Positions 11,593 to 23,719 of a stretch of DNA of 64,000 nucleotides are shown here, in pieces (position 1 is the stretch's first letter; each line of letters opens with the position of its first letter). The position numbers were made by a program, and so were the translations under genes. Source of the stretch: Notolepis coatsorum (taxonomy: Eukaryota; Chordata; Actinopteri; Aulopiformes; Paralepididae). Under the pieces are notes generated by a model. It did not search any database. It saw nothing but the letters and a program-made list of their open reading frames with translations, and was not told the DNA's origin. Location: positions 82,255,147 through 82,319,146 of the forward strand of contig OZ020589.1 of the NCBI GenBank assembly GCA_963971535.1, in the 5' to 3' direction.

Positions 11593-11736
11593 CTGGTTGC
11601 CCAAGAGGCAACCACTACACAACAACCCATAAACAAAACAAAAAACAACTGTGACCCCTTAGTTGTCAGGGCCACTACCACAACAGCGATAACGGGTACC
11701 ACAAACACCGGTACTATGATCGTGAGAGGGCGTTTG

Positions 11737-12837
11737 CTAGCACGTTGTCCCTCCCACGATGTGGCGAATATCCAAGTTATACGCCTGGAGGAACAAACTC
11801 CATCGCATCAAACGATGGTTCGAGTTCACCATGCTGCGAAGAAAAACCAAAGGGTTATGGTCTGTATACACAACAAGGGGTAAACTGGAGGATCCAACGT
11901 AAACATCAAAATGGTTCAAGGCAAGAACCGGGTCGGCCCCTGTCGAACACGACCACCGATACCGATCTGTCAAAATTATACTGCAAACCAAAATCAACCT
12001 GAGAACTGCGCTTAACAGAACAGAACACAGCACAACAAAACCATAGATCACTGATACCACCACCGCACCCATATCCATCCCACCTGGCACTGGCAGTTCA
12101 GGATACTGCACACCGTGAACATCCAGAGTACGCTGTACCGCCTCAGGTACAGCCCCAGTGTACCGGGAACATGGCAGTACGACAGTCACAATAACGTCTG
12201 GAACACCATCTAAAATGGCGTCACCCAAAATAACTTTGTCCTGATCAAAATCAAAATGGCTGCCACTCAACAGACCAGGTCGCGAAGGCGGCTCCTGCTC
12301 CACAGGACACAGGTAAATAGGTTGACCATCACACCTAGTGCATGGCAGAGAATCAGTGTGGACATGTGGATCAATGTCAGAATCATCAACTGACATACTG
12401 GGACCATCCCTGCCCACAAGTGAAACATTAGGGACAATAGAGCTATTGTGGGAAGGCTGGCAGCCTAAGTCAAGCTTAGTAGCCTCTCCAACTAGAACGG
12501 TGTCACATGAAACAACAGCACCTCTCATAGCATCCTTCCCACACTCCTCCTCCAATTCGTTCGTGGCCTCAGCCACCGTACAGGCTGGGAAGACCTTGAG
12601 ACACTGCGCTGCCATATCATCTCCTGTCACATGCTTCTCCGGCACGCCTGTCAACTCTTGTTTCACCACCGGGCCTAACACAAAACCACAATCAAGAGAA
12701 TCATTATGCAGAGGTACATCCACAGTGTGCTTTCCAAAATTCTCAACAGGTACACATTTTAACTCAACAAAGAATGTGTCACTAAGTGTAATGTCCCAAG
12801 TCGAAGTATCAACAACATCACTTTTGTCCTTTGACAT
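11737..12837 (-). pseudogene. Gypsy-type element, distal frame with RNase H-like end
   Basis: A 366-residue frame directly downstream of the gag frame. Its last 50 residues (VVYTDHNPLVFLRSM, then LMRWSLFLQAYNLDIRHI) match the end of the RNase H domain of Gypsy-type pol. The upstream 300 residues have no match I recognise and include a hydrophobic stretch around residues 258-293. Fossil remnant of pol plus unassigned sequence. Confidence 0.65.
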
Positions 12838-14508
12838 TTATCGTGCCACAGCACACACAGGAAACACTCCTGGATGTTTCTGTGCCAGCTCATTAGAGAC
12901 CTCAGAAACCACAGGAAGGGGAGTTACAACCGGAGTAGCCAACACTTTGTCACCAGCCAAATCATTCCCTAGAATGAAGGACACCCCCTTTATGGGAATG
13001 TGAGAACATACCCCCACAACAACATTGCCTGATACTAAGGGAGAATTGAGCGTGACCTCATGCAAAGATGCATCCACAAATTCACCCCCAAAGCCCCGAA
13101 CAACGACACCGGAATGCAAAGAAGAGTTTTCTGAAAACGGCAAAACCCCCTCCAGAATGAGGGACTGAAAAGCACCGGTATCTCTCCAAATTGTTATAGC
13201 CTGTTTGGACTCTAGTGCATTAGTCAGGGAAACAAATCCATTCATCATAAACCTTGAGGAACCCTCGAGTTCTTTGTCCACACGTTTGATACTTTCCCCA
13301 TCCCCATCTAACGTTGGCATAGGCGTCCTGCATATGGTTTCTACCAGAGCCACGGTTCTGACATTTTTCTGCTCAAGCACCGGGCACCCAGCAACGATAT
13401 GACCAGGTTCTTTACAGTAAAAACAGATAATCCCTTCTGGGAATGCACCAGCAGAACCACCCCGCCTAGGAGGTGAAGTTAACTGACCAGCAGACACAGG
13501 TTTTGGGAAACGGCCCCCCTGAACAGGACGCATATCCCCGGACTCAACACGGTAGTCCTCCAAAAACACGGACTTGTGTGTCAACACAAACTCATCGGCG
13601 AAGACAGCGGCGTCGCCTATCTTCGATACCCCACGCTCATTTAGATGTGTGGAAACGGTATCAGGAACACATCTTTTAAATTCCTCTAGGAGAATCAACT
13701 GCCTAAGCTGCTCTCTTGACTCTGCCTTCTGAGAAGTGCACCACCTGTCAAACAGGTTCTCCTTCTCCCTACCAAATTCAACATAAGACTGCCCCTCCTG
13801 CCTGCGATAACCTCTAAAACGCTGACGATAGGCCTCGGGGACCAACTCATAAGCCCTCAATATGGAAGCTTTAACAAGCTCATAATCAGCGCTTTGTTCA
13901 AGGGACAGAGCAGTGTAGGCTTCTTGTGCCCTACCAACCAAAACACATTGCAGCAGCAGTGTCCAGGCGGTATCAGGCCACTTCAATGTGGTTGCCACCC
14001 GTTCAAAAAGGGGAAAATATCTTTCCACGTCTTTCTCAAAAAATGGAGGCACCATCCTAATATTCCTGCCTACATCAAAACCGGAACGTGACTCTGGATG
14101 CAGAGCACCCGCCTGCAAGGCAGCATGCTTATATTCAAGCTCCTTCTGTGCACGCTCGTGCTCCAACAACATTTGTTTCTCCTTAAACTCACGCTCCTCT
14201 CTCCTCTCCTCACGCTCGTGCTGTAGCTGCCTTTCCTTAAACTCCAACTCCCTTATCCTCCAGTCACCCTCTACACCAGGTAATAGCGGAGATGCGCCAG
14301 ACGAAGGAGGCTCCTCCACCCTCTCCTCAAGCACCTGTTCCCTAATGAGCAACACCCTCAAAGCACCCAAGGCAGATGGTTTCAAACGTTTCTCACTGGG
14401 AGTAAGCTCGACCTTGTAGTGCACAGCAATCTCGAGAAGCTGTTCTTTTGAAAACCTCTCCAACATGTCATGTGAAGGGTGATCCACAAAATCCCTGACG
14501 GAAGCCAT
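12838..14508 (-). pseudogene. Gypsy-type gag with zinc knuckle and protease-like motif
   Basis: A 556-residue frame. Residues about 80-150 are a charged coiled-coil-like stretch. Residues about 160-310 resemble the SCAN/gag capsid fold seen in fish Gypsy elements (FPLFERVATTLKWPD, YVEFGREKENLFDRW). A CCHC knuckle (CFYCKEPGHIVAGC) lies near residue 360. IWRDTGAFQSLI near residue 432 looks like a retropepsin active site. The protein would pack element RNA. SCAN-type gags have been adopted as host genes elsewhere, but the LTR context shows this one is part of a mobile-element fossil. Confidence 0.75.
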
Positions 14509-15347
14509 CTTTTCTGCACCAGCGCCACAACCCGTTCACTTTAGAGTCACCAAAAGCTGCCAAAAGCACCCTAGCACACACACAATCCACCTAAAGAGCC
14601 GCCAAATAAACACTAAAGAACCACTGAAGAACGACTAAAGAACCACGACGAACCACTGAAGAACCATAAAGAATGCCAAAGCCACTAATACTAACCATAC
14701 GGAGCGCACATTTCTAGGACGCAAAAAAAACATTAAAAAAAAAACCCACCCACCCCAAATAGACGTGTCATACATGCAGGGTGTTAGGTGCTACCAGGTA
14801 TGCTCACCAAACACTCAAACAAACAAAATAAATCCAACAAACAATTCCAAACAGGTGCGCCTTCTAACCTGATATGACTACATATGCTTCTACGTCTAAA
14901 CTGCAGAAAAAACCGGCCCACCACATGTCTACCCTAAGAAACACTAAATCAAGCCCTACCACACTACCTGTGTTTTCTGGCCGCCCTAATCTACCTACCC
15001 TTAAACTAATGCCCTGTAGACCTAACTTTCTTCAACCACACCTGCTACCAGTCAAAGATCATATACCAATCATTTCATTGACCGCCCCAGGAGTACGTGG
15101 TGCACAGGACGCTAACCAACAACCAGAAAATAATGTCCCTATCTACATGTGGTGCCCACTAAACTATATATTTTAACAGCATAAGTAGTCACATCAAATT
15201 ACAAACAAATACGGCATACTCACCTGTTTGATGAAATGGCTCAGCCCCCACGTTACACCATATGTAACGAACACCACCCAAACCATAATACGATGACACC
15301 CTGTGCAACACAAAAAAAAACACCAAACAAAGTTCTAGGGGTAAAAG
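14509..15347. other. 5' leader of the Gypsy-type element
   Basis: About 840 bases between primer site and gag, minus strand, without a supported frame. It has short tandem ACCACTGAAGAAC-like repeats near 14610-14660 and A-rich patches. This fits an untranslated leader. Confidence 0.55.
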
Positions 15348-15365
15348 ATCCCGGATGAGCGCCCA
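15348..15365 (-). other. Primer binding site, tRNA-Pro-like
   Basis: On the minus strand TGGGCGCTCATCCGGGAT sits two bases from the 5' LTR. It differs at two positions from the usual tRNA-Pro primer site (TGGGGGCTCGTCCGGGAT). Confidence 0.65.
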
Positions 15366-15367
15366 AC

Positions 15368-15676
15368 TGTTACGACCCTGGCTCAGGGGCACGCAACCTA
15401 TGTGCAAACCAACACCAAAACCCAGTGCTCTAACTCAAAGTGCTACTAACTCAAGGAACTACTAAGGTAAATGTAACTAAGGTACTAGTGCAAACCCAAC
15501 GGACAAGGACTGAAGAACCTAACAGCTCTTTCTCTAATCACAGACAGTGCATGTGTGTTACTAGGTCTGCCTTTAAAGCTCCCCAGCAGGTAACCAATCA
15601 GCACTAATTGGCTAATTGGCAGGCCTCACCTGCATGCCCGGTGACACAGGAGTGATCAGGCCTCTAGTACATAACA
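15368..15676 (-). repeat. 5' LTR of the nested Gypsy-type element
   Basis: Second member of the 309-bp pair, followed by the duplication GTCAG at 15677-15681. Confidence 0.92.
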
Positions 15677-17644
15677 GTCAGCACCATACAACTGTGAGTA
15701 GCCCTTGACGACGAGTCTGCATTTGTATCTCTCCACTCGTCCATCACTATGATGCTTGACTTTGAACACCCATCTTGATCCTACTGTCTTTCTTTCTCTT
15801 GGTAAATCCACTAAGTCCCATGTCTCATTTTCCAGCAGCGACTCATATTCCAAATCAGCCGCCTCCTGCCATTCCATTGCATTAGGACTCACCATTGCTT
15901 CTTTCAGTGTGATTGGCTGTGTCACACGACACATATTGGCATGATGATCAACAGTGACTGTATCAGCAAAGTCATCATATCCATATCGCCTTGGAGCATT
16001 TCTGATTCTGCCGCTTGTTCTGACAGTGCTATCGACCTCATCATCTTGTGTTTCACACTCCTCTGTTTTAATGGTTATTTCGTTCTTCACTTCTCGTGTT
16101 TCACTCTCACCTGTTTTAATCTCACTCTTTACTTCCTGTTTACAGTTGAAGTTTGATTCATCAAAGATGACATCTCGACGGATTAGAATTCTCCTTTTCT
16201 CTTCATCATACAGGCGATAACCCTTGGCATTGTTTGCATATCCCACAAAACGAAGCTTCACAGCCTTTTTGTCCAGTTTCCTTCTCTCTGAATCTGGGAT
16301 ATGTGCATAAGCAACACAGCCAAACACCTTCATGTGACTCATGTCAGGTTTCTTTCCATACCATCTCTCATAGGGAGTCTCTTGCTTCAGGACAGATGTG
16401 GGCAGCCTGTTCTGTATGTAAGCTGCGTTGGCTACAGCCTCTGCCCAGTGCATCTTCGATAACTTAGCATGTGACAGCATGCTTCTAGCTGCTTCAACTA
16501 ATGTCCTATTTTTTCTTTCTGCAACACCATTTTGCTGTGGTGAGTGAGGTACAGTCATTTCATGGTGGATGCCTTGAGCTTTCAAATATTCTTGAAACTC
16601 CTTTGATGTGTACTTGCCACCATTGTCTGTTCTCAGCCTCATGACACTCTGCCCACACTCATTTGAGAATGTTTTCTCAAATTCCTTGAATTTGTGTAAC
16701 ACCTCATTCTTCTGTTTCAAAAAGTATACCTTGCAGCATCTAGAGTAATCATCAATGAAAGTCACAAAATATTTTGCTCCACTTACAGATTCAGTCTGCA
16801 TGGGACCACAGACATCATTGTGAATCAGCTGCATCTTGCGTTTGGAACGGATTCCTCCAATCGACTTGTATGGCTTTTTAGCCAGCTTGCCTTCCACACA
16901 TCCTTCACAGAAGGGAACCTCTTTCTCTGCAGAGAAGTCCACTCCATTCACCAGATATTTTAGTTCCTTCAGCTTTGTGGTGTGACCAAGAAGCTGGTGC
17001 CACAGGCTGGCTGCTACTGATGCATTATGACAGACAGATGAACTTCCTTCAACATCCAGCTGATAGAGCCCGTCAGCTCTTTGTGTTCCCATTCCATGAA
17101 GAGTTCTATCTTTTCCACGTATGTAGCAGCGAGACTTCCTGAACTGCACTGTATTTCCTTTCTTGGTAGCAGCCCCCACTGAGAATAGATTCCCAGATAG
17201 CTTTGGAACATACAGCACGTCATACATTGTGACATTTTTTACATCACATTTAAAAGTAATTTTCATGTTGACATGTCCAATTCCTAGGGCTTCAACCACC
17301 CTGCCGTCACCAAGTCTCACAGACTGTGCTTTTGAGAATTGCTGGTATCCTAGAAGAACTTTTTTATCACATGTCATGTGCTTTGATGCTCCAGAATCAA
17401 TTAACCACTCAGCATGTTGTGGTCTGTCAGTCGGGGTTGCCTCTCTGGCGACAAAGGCACTTTCAGATGAATCTTCATCATCGTAATACATCATGTTTTT
17501 GGCCTTGTGGGTTTTCTTCTTAGTTTTGTATTTCAAGCTTGGACAGTCACGCTTAATATGTCCTTCTTTTCCACACTTGTAGCATCTCCATGTGCTTGCT
17601 CTTTCTACTCCCATTGACTGACCACCACTGGAGTTATTCTGCAC
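15677..17644 (-). pseudogene. Copia zinc knuckle, protease and integrase region
   Basis: On the minus strand, in order: CCHC knuckle (CYKCGKEGHIKRDC, about residue 21), aspartic protease motif (WLIDSGASKHM, about residue 80), integrase zinc-binding region (WHQLLGHTTKLKELK and a CEGC segment), DDE core (FVTFIDDYSR, LRTDNGGKYTSKEF, HSPQQNGVAERKNRT), then the start of reverse transcriptase (WVFKVK). Protease-integrase-reverse transcriptase order identifies Copia. The nested Gypsy-type element cuts it on the left. Fossil. Confidence 0.9.
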
Positions 17645-17650
17645 ATTTCC

Positions 17651-18301
17651 TCAAAATCGTGAAGACATGGCTGATTCACCATCTGATGTAGCACTACTTG
17701 AGTTAACATTAGCATTCACTTGCTTTTGCTCTTCATTTGTTAATGATTGCTGAACAAACTGCAGTGTCAGACTGTCAATCTTTGTTTCTAGTGCAGTGAC
17801 AATTGTAGCATAACATGGTGGCAAACTACCCAAACGTTTTACAATTTGGTCTTCCTCTTCAATTACAGCTCCTATTGCTGATAGCTGGTCAGTCAGCTCC
17901 TTCATCCGTTTTAAATGTTCAGTTAAACCATCTCCTTCCTTCATTTCACATCGAAAATACTTTTTCTTCAGAAACAGTTTATTTGCCAAAGTATCTCTCT
18001 CAAAATGGCCTTTCAGCGTGGTCCACGCCTCTTTGGGAGTCTGGCAGCTTGTTATCAGGTACAACTGGGGTGTACTTACATTCAGCACTAACATAGAGAA
18101 TGCCTTCTCTCTCCGTTTATCAAACTCAGCCCGTGCTTGAGCATTAGCATCTGCAGCTAATGTATCCATCTCAGTTAGCATACCCCATAGTCCTTTAGCT
18201 TTTAGCAAGTGCTCCATCTGAAACTTCCATGTTGCCCAGTTCTCTGGTCCGCTCAGCCGGTCAATAAACAGCTTGTCATCCATTGTGAAATCCCACAACA
18301 C
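17651..18301 (-). pseudogene. Copia gag region
   Basis: A 216-residue frame near the 5' LTR. LSGPENWATWKFQMEHLLKA, then CQTPKEAWTTLKGHF and LGSLPPCYATIVTALE are typical of the Copia capsid (UBN2-like) domain. It would form the particle shell. Together with the zinc-knuckle region that follows it completes the gag portion. Fossil. Confidence 0.85.
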
Positions 18302-18344
18302 TGTTCATCTCACACAAAACTCTGTGTAGCTTCTTAGCGATGTT

Positions 18345-18358
18345 CTGGGCCCATAACC
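18345..18358 (-). other. Primer binding site matching the initiator tRNA-Met anticodon arm
   Basis: CTGGGCCCATAACC on the plus strand is identical to the anticodon stem-loop of initiator tRNA-Met, so the minus-strand primer site pairs with an internal tRNA segment, as known for many Copia elements. It touches the LTR at 18359. Confidence 0.82.
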
Positions 18359-18520
18359 TGTTGTATATTTCCAGAGCTTTATTTGCTTGTTGCACCATAC
18401 ACCATACTGAGACACACTTTACAGCATGAACAGGAAGTACCAAATATCTGTTTACAAGCAGAGGTGGTATTGACTGATAGTGCCATCTAGTGGTAAGGTA
18501 AAAGTACTGTTTTTACAACA
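18359..18520 (-). repeat. 5' LTR of the Copia element
   Basis: 162-bp partner of 8552-8713, followed by the target duplication CTTTG at 18521-18525. Confidence 0.92.
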
Positions 18521-19035
18521 CTTTGGTACCATGAGGTGCCAGCATAGTCGTAGTACCCTTGAATGAGTGCTCCTGCCAGAGTCTTCAGGGTATTCTTGTT
18601 TACCAGAGAGGAGATCCGGTACAAGAATCTAGTTCGTTGGTTGACTTTTTTTATTACCTTGGATGCCATTTTGTCACAGGAAAGATTTGCCTCTAGGATG
18701 GAACCTAGGTATGTAATTTCATCTTTCCTTGTGACAATATTGTCACCCACTGTAACTGAGAAGCCGTCTGTCTTGCTGAGTTTGTTATTTGATCTGAAGA
18801 GAATGGACTCTGTTTTACCCAGGTGTAATGATAGTTTGTTATCAGCGAGCCAGGTGCAGATTCTGCCGAGTTCAGAGCTGAGGGTTTTTTCAACCTGTAA
18901 CTTGAAACCAACAGGGCTGAGTTGTCCGCGAACAAGAACAAGTTGCAGTCACAAGCTGACGACATGTAATTTGCATAAATTAGGAACAGTAGCGGTCCTA
19001 GTATGCTTCCTTGTGGAACACCACAGCTCACTGTG
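18521..19035 (-). pseudogene. LINE family N, reverse transcriptase part upstream of the Copia insertion
   Basis: On the minus strand, CGVPQGSILGPLLFLIY and FLFADNSALLVS are reverse transcriptase motifs; the catalytic pair normally FADD reads FADN. A second frame then gives LADNKLSLHLGKTESILF and DEITYLGSILEANLSCDKMA. The change of frame between them shows a frameshift near 18890-18900. It continues at 8551 downward. The copy is 5'-truncated at a run of G near 19037-19059. Confidence 0.75.
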
Positions 19036-19170
19036 AGGGGGGGGGGGGGGGGGGGGGTAGAGTACCGTTTACCTCCACCATCTGTTCTCTTCTCTCCAGG
19101 TAGGATTGCTCCAGCTCACTAATAAACTATGTCATTCTCGTACCGGTACCGGACTGCTCGGGCTTGAGAG

Positions 19171-19275
19171 GTTAAAGTGAGTGTGTGCATGTGGATGTGT
19201 GTGCAATGAGTGTAGATGGAATGGTTGATGCTACATAGAGTAACTGAGTATCCTGATGACCTGGGGATAGACGCG
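19171..19275 (-). mobile_element. Decayed Rex1-like LINE 3' fragment
   Basis: TTAAAGTGAGTGTGTGCATG and GATGACCTGGGGATAGA match, in the same order, the 3' UTR and ORF end of the copy at 23650-23758, with many changes. A short, old minus-strand fragment. Confidence 0.55.
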
Positions 19276-19320
19276 GGGTCACAAATCATCAGAATAACAA
19301 AGCCACGGCTGGAAGGTGTT

Positions 19321-19505
<185 letters not shown>

Positions 19506-19824
19506 GGGGGGGTTACATTGATTTCTGGGTAAAGTAGGCATTATACATTGTAAGAGAAATGCCTCCAGTGACTCCAATGGCCTGTAGCTCTGGAATAAGT
19601 AATGTGTTATCAGCATGATTCATAAGACATAGATTGAAAAGTATCCGCCCGATTTGTACAAGTAATGGCTTCTTTTGAAGGTATGAGCCTGTACTTTCAT
19701 ATCATGTAAAACGTTTAATATTCCTCAAAAGGACCTCATGTCTGTGCTGAGTCACAAATGCAGTTACTGGTAACAGAGATACAGTACAGGGGTGATGTGA
19801 GCTCTCTTCCGGGTACTGAGTAGG

Positions 19825-21774
19825 ATGGCTGCGCCACTGTTTTCGGCTGCCTGCCGCTGCGTCCTAATATCACTGTTTGTCCTCGTTTGGTTTGTGTCTC
19901 GTATCCATCCAACAAAAATAATCTACGACCGACAACTACTCCTGGATATCCGTGACTGCTTTATGGACCTCCGTGGTGGGGATTTCATGGAGAGATCACC
20001 GGGAGAAAGGATTCTTCCCCACCCCTGGCTGGCCAAACTACCAGCCGAACTAATACGTCCGTGCCTCGCTGTCCCCCTTCGCAAAATACGTTCGAGGAAG
20101 CGGAGAAAACGAGGAGGCGCAGCGGCCAAATGGAAAAACACCTGTCGCTCCTACCTGGTGCCCGTGGAGTTCCAGAGAACCCCGCCCCGCCGATCGTCCA
20201 ACCCGGTGTGTGTAATTATTCCCCGCCGGCTTTCATTCACCGGCCCAGCCCAGAGTTTGTCTCTCCCTGGGTTTCATCGCCCATGGAGGCCCAATGGATG
20301 TCGCGGCGCAAACCCCTATAGCCTCCGCTCCCTGCTACAGGTGCAGCCTCCCGAGAGCTCCCCTCCCGCCCCCCCGCGGCTGGCCCTATTCAACGCTCGC
20401 TCGCTGACAAACAAGGCCTTCAACTTGAACGCTCTCTTTACGGACCGCAAACTGGATTTTCTCCTGGTGGTTGAAACGTGGATATGGACTGGTGAGCAGC
20501 CTACTCCTCTCATTCAACTTTGTCCCCCGGACTGCGATTTTATTAACACCCCTCGTCTCACAGGAGGCGGCGGAGGCGGCATAGCTGCTGTTTTTAAAAA
20601 ACATTTTAATTGTCTCGCTCTAAAATCGGATCCTGTCAAGAGTTTTGAAGTGCAGCTAATCAAAGTCGGACTCCTGAATCCACTACTGATTATCCTGGTC
20701 TACCGTCCCCCCGGCAACTCACTAAGTGACTTTATCTCTGAACTGTCCGTTCTCCTATCACAGACAATGCCCAGCTATGATAAAGTTTTACTGCTCGGTG
20801 ATTTTAATGTTCACGTATGCTGCCCAAATAAACCCCATGTGAAGGAATTCCTGCACTTAATTGAGTCTCTTAATTTTAGCCTACATGTTAATTCCCCAAC
20901 ACACAAACTCGGCCACATTTTAGATTTAGTTTTAACAGCAGGTTTCTCCATCGACAACATGGAAATAGATGACCCAGTCCTCTCAGACCATTCACTGATC
21001 TCTTTTGATGCTCTGTGTTTTGTCCCCATTTCCAAAGCTATTGTCCCAGCGCGTTCCTCTCGCCACATTAACCCCTCCACTGCCATTAAGTTCTGTGATG
21101 CCTATATAGCTGCCCCTAACACCTGCAGTATTGAGGCCTCTCCTGCCCAGCACAGCACTGAGATCCTTATCTCAATGTTCAATTCCTCATGCTCCTCCAT
21201 ACTCGACTCTGTCGCCCCCCTTAAACTCAAAAGGCCCAGACCTAGATCTCAGCCCTGGCTTGATGAGAACACCAGAGCTTTAAGGAGACAGTGCAGACAG
21301 GCAGAGCGCAGGTGGAAACACAATAAACTGCAGATCCACTATGAGATCCTTAAACATCACCTCAAACAGTATCAAGAGGCAGTTAAGGTGGCGAGAGAAA
21401 GGCACTTCTCAGAAATAATTGCCAAAAATTGTCACAATCCCAGAGTCCTTTTTTCGACCATTAACTCTTTCACCTCCCCTCCTCCCGCCCCCTGCCCTGA
21501 TGCCTCCCCCTCTAAATGTGAAGAATTCCTAAACTTCTTCATTAGGAAGGTGGACACCATTAGATTAGCCATCTCATCGTCCTCCTCCACCCCCCCCTCC
21601 TACCCAGCCCCCCTGCCCGGCCCCCCCTCCTGCCCAGCCCTCCTGCCCACTTCCCCCTCCCTCCCACCCCTCCTGCCCAGCTCTTTTGAACAACTTCCAA
21701 CCCATCTCTCTAACTGGTGGCAGGCATGCGGACTGTCACATCCCCCCTTGATGCCCTCCCTACCCATCTTCTAA
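19825..21774 (+). pseudogene. L2 LINE endonuclease domain frame
   Basis: 649 codons from an ATG 40 bases inside the element. A hydrophobic N-terminus (residues 10-25) is followed by YDRQLLLDIR, a start also seen in the nested LINE. The apurinic-type endonuclease has its usual motifs: FNARSL (about 190), VVETW (about 215), LLGDFNVHV (about 325), SDHSLISF (about 388). It would nick target DNA to prime reverse transcription. Residues about 590-630 are proline/serine-rich. The last 20 residues are out of frame with the reverse transcriptase, placing a single frameshift near 21690-21720. Confidence 0.88.
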
Positions 21775-23217
21775 AAGACTCCATGGACATAGTAGGCCCC
21801 AGTATTTTGTCTATCATAAACAGCTCTCTGGAATCTGGCTCTGTTCCCTCCTCCCTTAAGCACGCCATGGTTGAGCCCCTCCTAAAAAAACCTAACCTAG
21901 ACCCTGCTCTTTTCAATAATTACAGACCCATATCCAAACTACCCTTCCTATCTAAGATTTTAGAAAAGGCTGTCCTGGCACAGCTCCTCCCCTTCCTACA
22001 TCACAACAACGTCCTAGACAAATTCCAGTCAGGTTTCAGGGCAGGGCACAGCACTGAGACAGCGCTAGTCAAAATCTACAATGACCTGCTTCTCACCATC
22101 GACTCAGGTAGCTGTGCCATGCTCCTCCTCCTGGACCTCTCTGCCGCGTTCGACACGGTCGACCACTCCACCCTGGTCGATCGTCTCGAACACAGGCTAG
22201 GTATTGGGGGGTCTGCCATAAACTGGTTCACATCCTACTTGAGCGGCCGCTCCTTTTCGGTCAGTTTGGGTGGACACTCCTCCCCCACAGCTAGTTTACC
22301 GTATGGGGTCCCCCAAGGTTCCATCCTGGCCCCCATACTCTTCTCCATCTACATGCTCCCTCTGGCCGAAATCATCCAGAAACACAACATTTCATATCAC
22401 TTTTATGTCGATGACTCTCAAATCTACCTTCCCCTCAACCCCTCTGACACAGCTAACCTAGACTCTCTTAAAAACTGTCTCAGGGACATAAAAAGCTGGA
22501 TGGCCCTCAACTTATTACAGCTAAATGAAAATAAAACGGAGATCATTTTGTTTGGCCCCCCCTCTTCCACCAAAACACTCTCCAACAGCCTAGGACAACT
22601 CTCCACCCACCTCAAACCCCACGTCAAGAGCCTGGGTGTAATCTTTGACCCAGAGCTCAAATTCGACCGGCAGGTAAAAGCCGTAGTCAAATCATGCTTC
22701 TTTCAACTCCGCAACATCAGTAAAATAAAACCAATCCTTTCACCCGTCGACCTGGAAACGGTAGTCAATGCATTCATCACTTCACGCCTTGACTACTGCA
22801 ATGCCCTCTACACCGGCATCAGTCAGGCAGCCATGTCCCGCCTCAAAATGGTCCAGCACTCTGCAGCTAGGTTCCTTACCGGTACCAGAAAGAGAGAGCA
22901 CATCACACCAGTCCTAGCCTCCCTACACTGGCTCCCAGTCCCACTTAGAATAGACTTCAAAATCCTCCTCCTCACATTTAAAGCACTATCGGGTGCAGCA
23001 CCCCTTTACATCACAGAGCTCATCACCCCCTACGCAGCACCCAGGTCACTAAGATCCTCCAACCAGGCTCGGCTGGTCCCCCCCCGCACCAGACTCAAAA
23101 AGAGAGGCGATCGCTCCTTCAAGGCCGTGGCCCCCAAGCTATGGAACCAGCTTCCCCTGGAGATCCGATCTGCCCTCTCGCTGGAGACATTTAAGGTCCG
23201 TCTAAAAACCCACTTCT
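21717..23217 (+). pseudogene. L2 LINE reverse transcriptase frame
   Basis: Reverse transcriptase motifs in order: NNYRPISKLPFLSKILEK (about 68), FRAGHSTETALV (about 105), DLSAAFDTVDHSTL (about 140), YGVPQGSILAPILFS (about 197), catalytic YVDD (about 230), NENKTEIILFG (about 265). The C-terminus LHWLPVPLRIDFKILLLTFKAL is the L2 signature. The frame is interrupted in its last codons (KTHF) by the nested LINE; the remainder (YSLAFN) resumes at 26711. The upstream ATG is not a true start, since in an intact L2 this continues the endonuclease frame. Confidence 0.9.
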
Positions 23218-23719
23218 AGTTCAAGTTCAAGTTCTTTAATAGTTGTCATACAGAAGTACAGAATACTTTCATACAAAATGCTTCTTACTGTTACGCTCCA
23301 GAGACTGTGCTAGACAAGATAGTATCAAATAACATAATAACATAATAGCATGAATTTAGAAGAAGAAAATGAGGTCACAGTGTTCGGTATAGACATATGT
23401 ACAATGTTCTGAGTTACCATATAATATACAATACACAATACTATGCAGTGTACTAATGTACAGTACTATCTAGTGCAAAGCAGAAATGGGATGAGGTACA
23501 ATTTTAGGTACAATTTACAGTAAGGTGTACGAGTTGTAGTGCAATCCTTCATCCATAAATATAAAGTGTGGGGAGTGGGTGCTACAGTGTGTTTGTTTAA
23601 AGTGGGTGTGTGCTATAAGTGTGTGGAGTGGGTGCTACAGTGTGTTTGTTTAAAGTGAGTGTGTGCGTGTGGATGTGTGTGCTATGTGCGTTTGGTGGTT
23701 GTTGTTGTGTAGTGTTCAT

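Larger units (their letters stand above)
11270..15676 (-). mobile_element. Gypsy-type LTR retrotransposon nested in the Copia element, fossil
   Basis: The 309-bp terminal repeats (11270-11578 and 15368-15676) run TGTTACGACC to GTACATAACA, with the 5-bp duplication GTCAG at 11265-11269 and 15677-15681. On the minus strand it has a tRNA-Pro-like primer site, a gag frame with zinc knuckle and a protease-like motif, a short RNase H-like piece and a polypurine tract. Most of pol is not visible, so it is an incomplete fossil. The LTRs differ at about 3 of 309 positions, less than the host Copia LTRs, as nesting predicts. Confidence 0.9.
8552..18520 (-). mobile_element. Copia-type LTR retrotransposon, fossil with two nested insertions
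   Basis: The 162-bp terminal repeats (8552-8713 and 18359-18520) run TG...CA and are flanked by the 5-bp duplication CTTTG (8547-8551 and 18521-18525). Transcription order is minus: primer site, gag, zinc knuckle, protease, integrase, reverse transcriptase, RNase H, which is the Copia order (integrase before reverse transcriptase). A Gypsy-type element (11270-15676) and a hAT-like element (9437-10384) sit inside. The LTRs differ at about 3 of 162 positions, so insertion was fairly recent. Besides the insertions there seem to be only a few coding breaks. Broken fossil. Confidence 0.92.

Noticed and set aside
12838-14508. Host gene derived from a SCAN-type gag
   Set aside because: It sits between paired 309-bp LTRs with its own primer site and duplication, so it is part of the element.
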